From: Salvator merianae
Taxonomy: Eukaryota; Chordata; Lepidosauria; Squamata; Teiidae
Length of the DNA: 64,000 nt
NCBI GenBank assembly: GCA_003586115.2
Contig: QVOM02000025.1
Coordinates: 82,503,137-82,567,136 of the forward strand
Direction: 5' to 3'
Shown piece after piece: positions 43,250 through 54,612 of this stretch. The notes below the pieces were generated by a model that saw nothing but the letters and a program-made list of their open reading frames with translations, was not told the DNA's origin and did no database searches. Each line of letters starts with the position of its first letter. Position 1 is the first letter of the stretch. The translations under genes were made by a program, and so were the position numbers.

Positions 43250-44180
43250 CGCTCGGTAACCTGCAGAATCTACTCCGGACAATCTTAATATGCATGTGAT
43301 GATCACGATTTCCTTTAGTGAGCCTGATATCAATATCTGTAGTGTCTATCTGCTGTACCAGTATCAGCAATGCTGAGCTGAATCTTGTGAGTCACAAAAT
43401 CTCACACCAAAGCAGCCGAGTGTCTTAAGAATATAAAAATTTCTCATTTCATTTGTAGTAATTTTGGGCTGGTGTGCCATGTTCTGTAGTTCTTCTGAGA
43501 GCCTAAGCTTTCGGACAAAGTTACAATGTTCATCTTCAAAGGATCTGACTTCTGCAAGAGTCAAAAGCAACTGATGGTGTGCTGGATCTTGTCACCCTTC
43601 TTACAGATGTCCATTTGGAATGTTACCTTCTTGGCAGTTATTCTTAGATAACAAGGTGTTGTTGTTTTTCTGCCTGTAATCTGTAACCATTGTCTTTATA
43701 GGTGTAGGTGTTAATAGTGGGTTGCTATTACTTTCCTGACCACTATTCATTAGCATGATCCCCGGTGATGAGGCACTGCATGTATCCTTAATAGTTTCTG
43801 GTTTGTTTAGTTTGCATGTCTCTTTCGTTGATTGTTTTTGTAGAGGGGTTTCCACCAGTGGCTGAGAGACAGTCCTTGCTCTCTGTTAAAATTACGAGTG
43901 GGTTGTTTTATTTCAGTGGCCTCCCTGGTAGCTAATTCACGGAATCCCTTGGCTCTGGCTATAGTTTCAATTTCTTCAAGGGGGATCTTATGATTTTCAG
44001 ACCAAGCGTGTACTGCTACTGCAGACCTGTCTGTTTGCATGAGCCGTACGTGTCTCTCATATTCACATATTCCTTTTTCTATAGTGTAGGTGGTCAATAT
44101 AAGAATTGCCCCACTGGATTGGAGCCGTGCCCTATCAAATCCAGCAGTCTGTTCCCCCAGTTGCACAGGGAATCCCACCT
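43250..44180 (-). mobile_element. Penelope-like element, endonuclease end and 3' UTR
   Basis: The minus-strand frame 44,178-43,807 contains YERHVRLMQTDRSAVAVHAW, then SENHKI, then ATREATEIKQPTRNFNRE. The pattern (R....D.SAVA.H....NH.I ... RE..EI) matches the distal part of the GIY-YIG endonuclease domain in Penelope-like retroelements. The GIY and YIG residues would lie further right and are not recognisable. A long AC-rich 3' region with GAAGATGAACATTG-type sequence extends to about 43,250. Confidence 0.6.
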
Positions 44181-44787
44181 GTAGGACATGAGCACACAGC
44201 TTGCTCTATTTGCAGTCTCCCAACAACTGGGGTTCAGAGGCAGGTCACCTCCTATTGCCATCAAGACTAATAGCCACTGATGGACTTGATAGCCTGGGCT
44301 ACAGCCAAATATATTGTCCTCTGTTGTTTGTAATGCCAACGTGTTTGATCAAGTTTGTCCAACATGTGGAAAAAGAGAGGGGTGCAGGTACAAAAATCCC
44401 ACCCATTGCCAAGCACATTCTATAAAAAGAATGACACTGAGACTGACTTTATGTTTCTGCTGCATATCCAGACACTCAGCAGCCCATTGTGTTTACAGAG
44501 TGGGAGGAAAGAGAAATGTAAAACTTTTATGCTCAAAACAATTCTCATGCAGGAGGGTTTTTTGTTTTTTTTTTGGTAGGGGTTATAGCTTATAGTCCTA
44601 TAAATGTGGATTGCTTTGCTCCCACGGTTTCATGAAAGTGAACTCATTGTTACCATAGAAGGGGTGGGTTATACCATGGGGAAGTGGACAGGAGAGTGGG
44701 TTGGGATTCTGCACTGCCACTCTTCTCACAGGGCTTACAAAGAAGCCCACTCTACTGCTTTCGGTATCAACACACACATTTGGACAG

Positions 44788-45510
44788 AGATAGTAGCTCA
44801 GAAGTAGAGCACACAGCCTGGAAAGATTGTTGGTTTGATCCCCAGTCTCTCCCTGGAAGTAGACAATGGCAAACCACTTCTGTAGCTCTGCCAAGAAAAC
44901 TGCCTAGAGGGGTCCAAGGAGTCTGGGAACAGCAGTAGCTCACTGGTAGAACAAACTGCCTGGAAAGCAGAAGGTCACTGGTTCGATCCCCACTCTCTCC
45001 CCAGAAGTAGGCAATGGCAAACCACTCCTGTATCTCTGCCAAGAAAACTGCATGGAGTCTGGGAGGGGCTGCAGCCCTTCCATGCTAATGCAAACTGCCT
45101 TGAAATCAGAGGGTTGCTGGTTTGATCCACAGCCTCTCCCTGGAAGTAGACAATGGCAAACCACTCCTGTATCTCTGCCAAGAAAACTGCATAGAGTTGC
45201 CCATGGAGTCTGAGAACAGCTGTAGCTCAGTGATAGAGCAAACTGCCTGGGAAGCAGAGGGTCACTGGTTCAATCCCCAGCCTCTTCCCAGAAGTAGGCA
45301 ATGGCAAACTACTTCTGTATCTCTGCCAAGAAAACTGCATAGGGGCGACCATGGAGTCTGGGAGTGGCTATAGCTCAGTAGTAGAGCAAACTGCCTGGAA
45401 AGCAGAGGGTTGCTGCTTCTGTCCCCAGCCTCTCCCTGGAATCAGGCAATGGCAAATATGTCTGTTTCCCTGCCAAGAAAACAGCATCGAAGTGCCTGTG
45501 CAGTCAACTA
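44788..45510 (+). mobile_element. Tandem array of five tRNA-derived SINE monomers
   Basis: Monomers begin at about 44,788, 44,929, 45,064, 45,214 and 45,364 (spacing 135-150 bp). Each carries a tRNA-like A-box (TAGCTCAGTGGTAGAGC-type), a B-box (GGTTCGATCCCCA-type) about 40 bases later, and the body GGCAATGGCAAACCACTCC...TCTGCCAAGAAAACTGC. The last passes into a tail, GTCAACTATGAGTTGGTCAC. Units differ from one another, so the array is not recent. The third unit has a damaged A-box and the fifth a damaged B-box. Confidence 0.85.
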
Positions 45511-46105
45511 TGAGTTGGTCACAATTCGGTGCTACCCAGCAACAAAAGGAAGGTGCACCTTGCTTTACACTTGTCACTGAAACCTTTCTCAGGTTAAATC
45601 TTTCTCTAGTTGCATCTTAAAACTTTTTCTCTTTTCATTATTTTTTTTTTAAAAAAAACTGTTATTTAATTTCACTTGTTTTAAATTTCATTTGCTGCTA
45701 CTTGCCTGAAGAACTTGGGATACAGAGTGGATTAAAAATACATCAGGGCTGGGGGAGAGAGCATGAAACAACATTAGCTTTGCGTGCCGGAGGTCCAGAT
45801 TTGAGTCTCCCCAGAAGGTGATAACACTTCCATCTTCTTGCTAAGAAAACCCAGAGATGCATATGTGCCACTACCAGAAATATGGACCAGGAGTCTCACG
45901 GGTGTTTATACATTCATAAATACTTTAAAACTGGGGTCTCAAACTGCAACTCTCCAGACGTTCCTGAAGTATAACTCCTAGTCCTCAACTCCCATTGTTC
46001 TGTGCCGGCCCGAGGAATGCTGAGAGTTGTAGTTCAGGAACCTCTGGACAGACACAGTTGAGTCCTCCCAATCTAAATAAAGATTGTTCTACATGTCTCC
46101 TTTCC
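45511..46105. other. No supported gene; possible SINE head
   Basis: GAGAGAGCATGAAACAACATTAGC...GGAGGTCCAGATTTGAGTC at 45,752-45,810 is faintly tRNA-like. A T-run lies at about 45,641-45,651. Confidence 0.3.
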
Positions 46106-46107
46106 AA

Positions 46108-46288
46108 GGGCCTTTCTGCACTTGGCTTTATTCTGGACTATATCCCAGAATAGGGACCTGCTATCCACACACTAGTGCTGATTATAGCAGGCCCCAGGTG
46201 GGGCCTCCCATAGTTCATAGTAGCATGCAGATGGCAGATTCCTATTCCAAGATATAATCTGGAATAAGGCCAAGTGCAGAAAGGGCCC
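46108..46288 (+). mobile_element. Short palindromic Harbinger-like MITE, sister of 5,448
   Basis: The ends GGGCCTTTCTGCACTTGGC and GCCAAGTGCAGAAAGGGCC are near-perfect inverses over about 45 bases (TTTATTCTGGACTATATCCCAGAATAGG with its partner). Flanks are CAA and AAA. At 181 bp it matches the 5.4-kb copy in size but lies in the opposite orientation. Confidence 0.85.
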
Positions 46289-46875
46289 AAATCTCCTGAT
46301 GCTCTGGAACAGAACAGGTTGTGCAACATGAGCAGATATATTTTAAAGGAGGTTTCAAAATCATTGTTTGTTTTAAAACACGTGATTCATATAGCCCTGT
46401 TTACTGCTACTTCACTGCAAAGGATATCACTCTTGAAACATGTGGACTTTTCAAAGCTATAGTAACAGGCCAGATAGGATGTAAGTCACTAAAAATGCCC
46501 AAAATGTTGCTTAATTTTTTTATTTTTTTTTTGCTGTCAGGCTCAGTGTTCTGACATCTTTTGTGCCAGATTTTTGAAAAATGGAGTCAGAACAGACTGA
46601 GTTGGAGAGTGGGTGGAAAAACAATCCACTTTGTTCTAGGTGCTTTGCAGCCTGTAGTTATCACCTGCCTTCTTCCTGCATGTGCAAAGTATTGCATCAT
46701 TGCTAAGGAATATTTATGCCTCTCCTTAAGCACGCATCTTGAAATAAAATCAAGACTTGATGTAAATAAGATTAAACTACTGGCAGTGTTGATGTTTTCT
46801 CTGTTGTAATATGTAATAATTTTCCATTTTTCTCAAGGCAAGAGGACCTGATCTTTCCTTGTAAAACTACTGCCT

Positions 46876-47065
46876 CAGCAGGGGGCAGCACTGAGAGGCC
46901 TTGAATGGCCTTCAGAAGCTAAGCGGGATGGAAGCCAGCTATTATCTGAAGGGGCAACCACTAGGAAATTCCATTTTCGTGGGCTAGACTGGAAAGTTGA
47001 AAAAGCATTCCAGAAGTAGACTCTGAGTGGCCGAGTCTGTATTTTTACCAAGAAAATTATATGAA
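46876..47065 (+). mobile_element. 5S rRNA-derived SINE
   Basis: GGCCTTCAGAAGCTAAGCGGGATGG at 46,909-46,933 is the 5S internal control region (AAGCTAAGC...GGATGG). It is followed by GGGCTAGACTGGAAAGTTG and GCATTCCAGAAGTAGAC. It is diverged. Confidence 0.6.
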
Positions 47066-47919
47066 TGAGTTCTTGTAATCACTAGCAAACAAACTCAACT
47101 CAAGAGTGTCTTGACTTACACAAAAATATAAAGCAAAATATCTGATAAGTCCCTCGGTAAATAAATTTTAAACTGATTTTTCTCGAGCCCCCAATTTTTC
47201 CTTCCTGGGGGGGGGATTTTAAAATAAATTAAAGGGGGGATATAAATAAGTCAAATAAATATATGCACGTTTAATTTATTTATATCCTAATTTTTAAAGC
47301 CCCCCTCAAGACAGAAAACATTTGTGGGAGGAGAAAAATCAGTTTTATTGAAAGACACCTAAAAATGAGTGAATATCAAACAATTTAAGTGCATCATGGT
47401 GGAAATCTGGGAGGCAGCCCAAAGGCAATAAAATTGATGGGATGGCAGCAAGACATCTGAAGGTGAGGAGCTGGAAGGAAAACAAAACTTGCAGAGGTTG
47501 GTAGATGATTCTTCATCTCCTTGCCAGGTCCTGAGCAGCTGTGCAAATCTGAAGTCTCACCATCTCAATCATGCAACACAGGTAGAAGAACATAAACAGA
47601 AATGAAAGTCAGGGATGATGTGATGTCCCTCTGCACAATTGCTCCTCTTACCAGGGACGTGCACAAATGAAAATCACATGTTCAGTTTGTTGTTCAACTG
47701 AACACCCTTTCGCTCGGCGCAACAGTAAACCATTTCATTGGACAAACGGCTGTTCGCATTTGATTCCGAATTTGTTTGAAAACAAAAAATATTTTTTTCC
47801 TTTGAAGAAAGCCCTTTTAAAGAGGAAAACCACAGTGAACACCAACTGTTCAACCGGATCTTTCGTGTTTGCAAGTGGGGGACTGGTTTGGTTCAATCAA
47901 ATTCCTGATATCTGAACAA

Positions 47920-48140
47920 CTTTGGGCCCAGTCACACCTAAGCTTTAATCCAGCTTCAGTCCACTTTGGGATTAAAAGAACACATCAGTAAAGTGACTAA
48001 TCATTTTCTTTCCACATCATCTAACCTAAAGATGGCTTTTCTAAGTTAGATGATGCTGAAAGAAATCATCTTATTGCTTCACTGATGTGTTCTCTCAGTC
48101 TGAAAGTGGACCAAGATTAGGTGTGACTGGGTCATATTTG
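47920..48140. mobile_element. MITE with GACCCAGTCACACCTA-type ends
   Basis: CCCAGTCACACCTAAGC on the left and GATTAGGTGTGACTGGGTC on the right are inverted. Inner pairs GAACACATCAGTAAAGTGA / TTCACTGATGTGTTCTC and ATCATCTAACCTAAAG / CTAAGTTAGATGATG make the whole ~210-bp unit palindromic. The target duplication is unclear. Confidence 0.75.
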
Positions 48141-48359
48141 GTTCAATGTGAACAGCTTCAAATGCGAGCTATTCAATCGAATTTTCAAACACGACCAAAT
48201 TGTGCACATCTCTTGCCTCTTACTTTTATGACATTTGCTTTGCATTTGAAGGCTGTTGGTACATGCAAGGTGTTACCAAATTGCCAAACTTGAAGCCCAA
48301 ATAGAAGTTGTCATATTCTAAAACATCCAGGAAGCTAAAAGCCACACACCAATCAAGCT

Positions 48360-48505
48360 GTCAATCAATCAGAGAATGTATATGCCACCTTTTATCCTGG
48401 AGAGTCCACAAAGAAATAATTATAATACAAACAGAATAAAATCAACACAATAAAACCCTAGGAGCAGAAAGAATCAAACAAAACCGTCATCACAGTACAA
48501 ACAGT
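48360..48505 (-). mobile_element. LINE 3' tail fragment (L2-like)
   Basis: TATATGCCACCTTTTATCC...AATACAAACAGAATAAAATC matches the antisense tail at 40.14 kb. Confidence 0.45.
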
Positions 48506-48579
48506 ATAAAATCAAGAAAATTAGTAATGCAAGCGATGACAGAACAGGCTTAAATTGCAATAAAGGAGATTCTATCTAA

Positions 48580-49035
48580 ATATTGGGAGAAATTTATTTT
48601 CAGCAACAGCAGTTGAGTATCAGAATTGGTTATCTAGAGAGATGAGAATAGATGCCCTCTCTGGATTTGTCCAAGTGGAGTTCGGACAGCCAACTGGAGA
48701 TCCTTTGATTTATAACCCAACATGGAACAGAGAAGTTGCACTGTGGTTGCTTGTGTCCTGGAAAATGGCACCAGAGCTCAGAATAGGTAGAGCTTATTGC
48801 AGGAGAAACATTAGAAGGTAGCAGTTCTAGGGAAATGGGCATGAAGATTATCTCCCCTGAGCATGTGTTTCTGAAGGCTAGTGGCTGGGAAATTTGAGAG
48901 GAAGGCAAAATATGTACTTATGTTCTGCCAGTTGGCTTCTGTGGGCAACTAGCTGCCACTGTGAGAACCAACTACTAGATTAGATGGGCCACAGGTCTGA
49001 TTCAACAGGGCATTTCCTAGGTTCTTCTTTTCATA
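48580..49035 (+). mobile_element. CR1-like LINE 3' fragment
   Basis: GAGAAATTTATTTTCAGCAACAGCAG, GAGATCCTTTGATTTATAACC-like unique filler, and ACTAGATTAGATGGGCCACAGGTCTGATTCAACAGGGC with TTCTTTTC at the end follow CR1 3' order. It is strongly diverged. Confidence 0.55.
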
Positions 49036-49751
49036 ATACAGTAGTAGATTGGACACACATTAGCCAATCTGAACTGAAACATGCTTGAAGGAGGATTGGA
49101 AAGAGAAAGTCAGCTCTGAGCTACTGAGTATGCTGGGGAGCTGTCCATATTTGTTCTTACGGACCATCCATACTGGAGTCTGAATTCAACCTACACTTTA
49201 ATTCTGTGACTCCAACCCAGTTAGCCAAGCGATGTTGTGAATCACAGAAAATTTAACAACTAATGCCTATTCTATAATCTGCAGGTGCCTGAACAATTTA
49301 ATAAACTGGGTGCCACAGCGGAAAAGGCCTTGCCCCTGGCTCATGTCAAACAGATCTCTGCAAACAATACAAATCATCAAAGCATTATAAACACTTATCA
49401 GGGATCGCGCAGGTCTATAAGTTGATAGCATCCCATTTTTTCAGACTGCAACTTCCACTTGTAGATCACAGAAGTAATTTTTCCCAGACTCTGGCAGCTT
49501 TGCATGTGAAAGCATGACAAAGCATCATAACCACTGCTCTCCAAAGGCTACTGATGTCAGTGACATGCTTGTGAGATTGCGTGTCCTCCAATCTCTCCAA
49601 AACACGCCCACAATCCTGCCTAGAGTGAGATCCTTCAAACTGGACTTCTGCTAACTAGACAAATCTGTCACTCTGCTAAGGTCTTCTGGAACCTTTTGGT
49701 TTTGAATGGATAGCATATAAATATACAAAGGAAAAGGAAATGACTGTCATA

Positions 49752-50512
49752 AAATCATAGAGTTGGAAGGGACCTCCAAGGCTATCAATGCAGGATTCAC
49801 TAAACTATCCCAGACAGATGTCTGTCCAACCTCTGCTTGAAGACCTCCAGCGAAGGAGAACTCACCACCTCCTGTGGTAACCTATTCCATTGACGGATCA
49901 CCCTTACTGTCAGAAAGTTTTTTTCGAATATCTAATCTGTATCTACTCCCTTGAAGTTTCATCCCATTGTTTCTAATTCTTCTTGTGTGAGAATAGGGCC
50001 AATCCCTCTGCACTCTGACAACCCTTCAGATACTTGAAAACAGTTTCATGTCTCCTCTCAGTCTTCTTTTCTGCAGATTAAACATTCCTAGATCCTTTAA
50101 CTGTTCCTCGCAGGACATTGTTTGCAGACCACTCACCATTTTGGTCGCCCTCCTCTGAACTTGCTCCAGTTTGTCAATATCTTTTTTAAATTGGGGTGCC
50201 CAGAACTGGACACAGTACGCCAGATGAGGTCTGACCAAGGTAGAGTAAAGAGGGATAATTACTTCTCATGATCTGGACTCTATACTCCTCTTGATACATC
50301 CCAGGATAGTGTTTGCCTTTTTTGCAGCTGCATCACACTGTTGACTCATGTTCAATCTGTGATCAACTAGTACACCCAGAACCTTTTCACATGTCTGCTG
50401 AACATCTAAGAAAAACTCTACAACAGCAAATGCTTGGAGGGAATGTTGCTCATCTGAATGAGTTTCAGTACAAACTTGTATTTTAAAGAAAAATTCGGAG
50501 GAAGCCAATAAG
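49752..50512 (-). mobile_element. CR1 LINE with reverse transcriptase C-terminus
   Basis: On the minus strand, KVLGVLVDHRLNMSQQCDAA and KKANTILGCIKRSIESR (50,400-50,266) and, after a short break, [20 protein letters not shown] and [12 protein letters not shown] (50,235-50,140) form the CR1 C-terminal block. The 3' UTR ends at AATCATAGAGTTGGAAGGGACC (about 49,752-49,775). There is at least one frameshift, so it is inactive. Confidence 0.88.
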
Positions 50513-51790
50513 AATTTTTTATGATAGGTGTTTGGTAGTTTTGCTTGTGTTTTCTACATACCCACACACACACACATAAGTGGGTGCTAAACAAAATTTA
50601 AAAAAAGATGTAGCTGAACAAGCAAACTGTATTTAAAGAATGTTGTTGTGGTTATTTTATTTGTTCCACTGTCTGATAAGAACTATTGCAGTGCTATCAA
50701 GAAGCTACAGGAAGGACCAGCGACTCAGTCACACGGCACATGTTTTGCACGCAGAAGTCCAAAGTTCAATTCCTGGGATCTTTCCATAGGAGAGTGTCAG
50801 ATATCAGGATGAGAATGACACCTGGTGAGACCTATGAAGTTAATGGGCCAATAGGTCACACAATTTTTAGTATAGTAAATGGATCTGTGCCTTCGGCATG
50901 CACAGCAGACATAGAAAATGATGCAAAATTGTTCACTGTGCACAGTGCACAAGTGCACAGAGCAGAGAAATATGTCTCCTAGGAGATGGTCACATATGGT
51001 CTGGAGCATTTTGCCTTCCTCGCACGGTGAAAAAATGCAATATCATTGTCCTTCCTCAGAAATGCAGCCTCGAGTGAAGATACTTGCAGCCCCATGCTTT
51101 GGCAGGTGGTGGGAAACCCACTGCTCAGAAAGTCCCTGATTTTGAAATAGCCCTAAGCATTTCCTTTAGCTGTTCAGCTTTGCGTGGGCCGGTTTCCTAA
51201 ATGTCACATGCGCACTGTAAATTCTTCAGTAGACATACATAAGAACAAAGAATCAGGCAGCAGGTTAGAAGTGAGAACAATTACAGGAGCAGAAGCTTTG
51301 GGGGGGGGGGGCAGAACTTGGCTCATGTTGGCATTCAGCAGCAACCTGCTAGATGGGACCACAGTGTGGTGTGGCTGCTTGTTTCAGCAGCAAATATAAA
51401 AGGACGAGGGTGGGTGGGGGAGCGTCCAAAGTCTCCCAGTCCTATACTTTGATTGACAGCAGATCCAAATGTGGCCCAGGAAGCTCAAAAGAGGCTTTAA
51501 TCAGACCCTCCCCCTCCCCCTCTAAGCTGCTACTGCAGGCATCAATATTTCAGTGTTTTGAAATGTCATTTTGCATACAACCCTGACCTTCTACCAATTG
51601 GCTCTTCCTAATCCTCAGATGGTTTTCTCACTGCTTTGATCGTTGCTGGACAGTGCCATCATTTTTTAATTTGCCACAGAATAGTATGAAAGCCTCTGCT
51701 TTGCATTTCATTCTTGAAGAACCTGTGCTCTTTGTAAATTCTGCATTCTCTATTCTGATCACGTGAATGTAGGGAACTACTTGAAGTCTT
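50513..51790. other. No supported gene
   Basis: A (CA)n of six units lies at about 50,563-50,575, a G-run of about 12 at 51,299-51,311, and a faint tRNA-like motif (CACACGGCACATG...AAAGTTCAATTCC) at 50,730-50,778. Frames of 70-98 codons lack supporting signals. Confidence 0.35.
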
Positions 51791-51794
51791 TCAG

Positions 51795-51895
51795 ATGTTC
51801 TAGTGGTACAGTGGGTAAAGCACTATGCTAGAACTGAGGAGTTCCTCGGTTCGAATCCCTACTTTGTCATGGAAGCTCACTGGCTTTTCTCAGTT
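51795..51895 (+). mobile_element. tRNA-derived SINE head
   Basis: TTCTAGTGGTACAGTGGGTAAAGC (A-box) and CTCGGTTCGAATCCCTAC (B-box, about 51,845) are well preserved. They are followed by the SINE body start CATGGAAGCTCACTGGC. It does not fold as a functional tRNA because the body replaces the acceptor arm. Confidence 0.7.
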
Positions 51896-51937
51896 ACATG
51901 TAAAATACCGAGTGCCATGGGAAAGGAAATGCTAAGA

Positions 51938-52372
51938 GCATAAAAACATAAGAAGAGTCCTGCTGGATCAGGCCACAGCCCATCTAGTCCAGCATCCTCA
52001 CACAGCGGCCCACCAGTTGCTTCTGGGCATTCTCCAGCAGAAGAGGAAGGCAAAACCTTCATCTGCTCTCAATTTCCTGCAAACGGCCTTTAGAAACATC
52101 CTGCTTGTCTTTCCAACCTGGAGGCAGTACCTAGGCATACATGCTAGTTGCCACTGAAACACCTGGCCTCCATGAATTTGCTTAATCTGTTCCTAAAGCT
52201 ATCCAGGCTGGTTGCTATCACCACCTCTTCTGTAAGAACATTCCATAGACTGACGACCCATTGCATGAAAAAATACTTCTCCTTGTTGGTCCTAATTCTT
52301 CTGCCCATCAGCTTCACAGAGTACTTCCTGGTTCTAGTGCTGTGCCATACAGAAAAGAAAATTTCAAGTGGA
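51938..52372 (-). mobile_element. CR1 LINE 3' end
   Basis: The antisense terminus CATAAAAACATAAGAAGAGTCC runs through ACAGCCCATCTAGTCCAGC, CACCACCTCTTCTGTAAG and TTCTTCTGCCCATCAGC. It is 5'-truncated. Confidence 0.82.
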
Positions 52373-52757
52373 GCCCCTGAGGCCACTGGATGGACACAGC
52401 TCATCTCTCTGACAACCCTGAGACCACATGGTATTGGGTGGGATATAAGTGTAAACAAACAAATAACAACGCCCATCTCTGCATGCCAGCCCCAGTCTAT
52501 TCCGTTGCACAGAATGATGAGCTTCGTAGTTCAGGAACCTCGGGAGAGATACAGCTGAGCAACCCTGCTTTAAATTGTTACAAGACTCACCACCTGCCCA
52601 CTTACAGCTGTGTTCTGCCACAGAGGCACAGAAATCAGCCCCACTCAGTTGCCAAATAAGTGACTCTGGGTATGGCCATTCTTCACGCCCCCAGGTGTTT
52701 TAGACTACCGCTATTATCACCTTTGACCATTGGCCGTTCTTGAAGGTAACCACCTGA

Positions 52758-52885
52758 GAAGGCTGCCCAGAGCTCAACGGTAGAGCAAACTGCCTGGGAA
52801 ACAGAAGACTTGGAAGGTTCGATCCCCGACATCTCCCAAAAAGAAGGTGAAGGCAAACCACTTCTGCATCTGGCAAGGAACTACA
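52758..52885 (+). mobile_element. Single tRNA-derived SINE monomer
   Basis: CAGAGCTCAACGGTAGAGCAAAC and GGTTCGATCCCCGAC, then AAGGCAAACCACTTCTGC, match the 44.8-45.5 kb monomer. It lies alone here. Confidence 0.7.
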
Positions 52886-53094
52886 CAGCAGGAAAAAAGC
52901 AGGTGTGGCTGTGAAGGAAGGAGAAGGGCACTCAGACCATCCTTGGAACCAGAAGTTGGCTAAAGACATGGATGCATCCTTGCCATTGCCATGGATATGC
53001 AAGTAGGAAGAGGCTGGGGGTGGAACCTGTGTGGACCAATAGTACTGAATAATTGGCAACTTGCAATGAGCCAAGCAACTGATTGGCTGTTGTG

Positions 53095-53155
53095 AGAGAG
53101 CAGGTTGCTGCATGAGATGGGCCATTGGTCTGATCCAGCAAGGCATTCATGCCGT
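53095..53155 (+). mobile_element. CR1-like 3' terminus
   Basis: CATGAGATGGGCCATTGGTCTGATCCAGCAAGGC is the sense CR1/L2-type 3' end. Only about 60 bp are recognisable. Confidence 0.5.
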
Positions 53156-53269
53156 TAATCTGCCACCCAGGCGCCCTGAGGCAGAGGTAAACCTGTGCAG
53201 AGGCCAGTGGGAGTTTCTCTGCTCAACGAGTTGCAAGCACTGAACACTATATCCTCCACTTCTTCCAAA

Positions 53270-53350
53270 GAGCTCAGAGAGGTTCCCACGCTTCTCCTCT
53301 CCTCCATTTTTATTCTCACAACAACCCTGCAAGGTAGGTTGGGTTCAAAC
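53270..53350 (-). mobile_element. SINE body fragment
   Basis: CTTCTCCTCTCCTCCATTTTTATTCTCACAACAACCCTGCAAGGTAGG is the antisense of the common reptile SINE body (CCTACCTCACAGGGTTGTTGTGAGGA). Confidence 0.6.
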
Positions 53351-53619
53351 ACAGGGACTGATCCAGGGGCACTGGTTTCCCCAGTCCTACTCACGACCAC
53401 CACATTGGTTCAGAAAGCCTCTGTCAGATTGGAAAAACAGCAAGACAGCAAGCTTAGTCCAGAAGACTGTTCTCACAAGAACCAAGGGGTTACCTTTCTG
53501 AAGCGTACAAGCAGAACATGAATGCAAAGATGTTCTCAAGTTTTTCTTAGCTCCCGGTGACTATCTAGTTACATTAAAGGAGATTGGTTTTTTTTTTTTT
53601 TTTTTTTGCAACAGTAAGC

Positions 53620-53745
53620 ATGGAAGTGGCCTGACACTGCCTTTTCCCTTTGTAGCTGCCTCTCTCGTGATTTCCTGGCGGTCTCCCATCCAACGACTAA
53701 CCAGGTCCTGCCCTGCTTAGCTTTCTGGGGATCAGCTAAGACCAG
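53620..53745 (-). mobile_element. 5S rRNA-derived SINE
   Basis: TGGCGGTCTCCCATCCAACGACTAACCAGG...CCTGCTTAGCTTTCTGG is the antisense 5S block (CCTGGTTAG, GGATGGGAGACC, AGCTAAGCAGG). A 19-base T-run at 53,589-53,607 lies to its left, as expected for an antisense copy with an A tail. Confidence 0.7.
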
Positions 53746-54579
53746 TTGGGGGCCGCCACCTGCTGAAAAGTCTCCCAACCCAGCGGTCCTCTCAACACTG
53801 GAAGGCAGTCCAGGGCGCTCGCGACTAGGAGCCACTGATGACGCAGTTTCCCAAGGATTTGCCTACCAGACTGGTGCCCCCTGCACCCCTGATTCCTAGC
53901 TGTACGGGCAGCGCCTTCCTTTCGCTCGGGGTCCCAAGTCTTCCTCGCGTGACGCCAGGAGGTTCCTCTAGGATTTGGGGACAGAGGCGGCGCAACTTTG
54001 CCCTTCTTCCCGCTTGCTCCAGACAGCAGCTCGTCCGCCGCAACTTTCGCTTCGCCCCCTCCTCCATCCGGTCCCCCCTCCCCTCCTCCTCTATTTAACC
54101 CCCTCCCCAAACAAGCGTCGTCCAACGTCCAGAACTTCCCAGCTCGCAGGCGTCTCGACCTTTCCCGCCGCCACCGCCCTCCGTCCCCCCCCCCTCTGCT
54201 TCTCCGCCCCTCGGCTTGTGCTGCTTGCCGCTTGAGCTCAGGCGTCCGACCGGGGCATTCCGGACAAGGCGAAGGACGCGCCCCCGATCCGTCTTCGAGC
54301 CCCGCAGCCTGGCGAGGAGGCGAGGAAGCTGAGCGCGCCTGGTTGGCCCTGGCCCCGCCTCCGACTCTCCGGGGCGCTGTGACGCTTCTTGGGCGGCGAG
54401 GCGAGAGAGCGCACGAGGGGCCGGCTGCGGGGGGGGGGGAGCGGGAGGGGGAGGAGCAGGAGCAGGAGAGAGGGGACGCCCCGAACCGCCAGTCGTGGCT
54501 TTAAATCTTGGACGGGCGGCCGGAGCGAAGCTCCGCGCGCGGCTTCTTCTTCTCGCTACGCCTTGCTGGGACGAGGCTC

Positions 54580-54612
54580 GCTGCTGCTGCTGCTGCTGCC
54601 GCCGCCACTGCC
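54580..54612 (+). repeat. (CTG)n(CCG)n in the presumed 5' UTR
   Basis: Six CTG triplets pass into three CCG triplets. It lies within the CpG island and, if transcribed from the + strand, would be a CUG/CCG run in the leader. Confidence 0.85.

Noticed and set aside
44788..45480. tRNA-like A- and B-boxes suggesting a tRNA gene cluster
   Set aside because: The sequences do not close an acceptor stem and continue into a common SINE body in every unit.
51795..51870. Possible functional tRNA gene
   Set aside because: The A- and B-boxes are good, but the 3' half is SINE body and no terminator T-run or acceptor pairing is visible.
52700..53146. 148-codon minus frame
   Set aside because: It crosses a tRNA-derived SINE and a CR1-like terminus, so it is not a gene.
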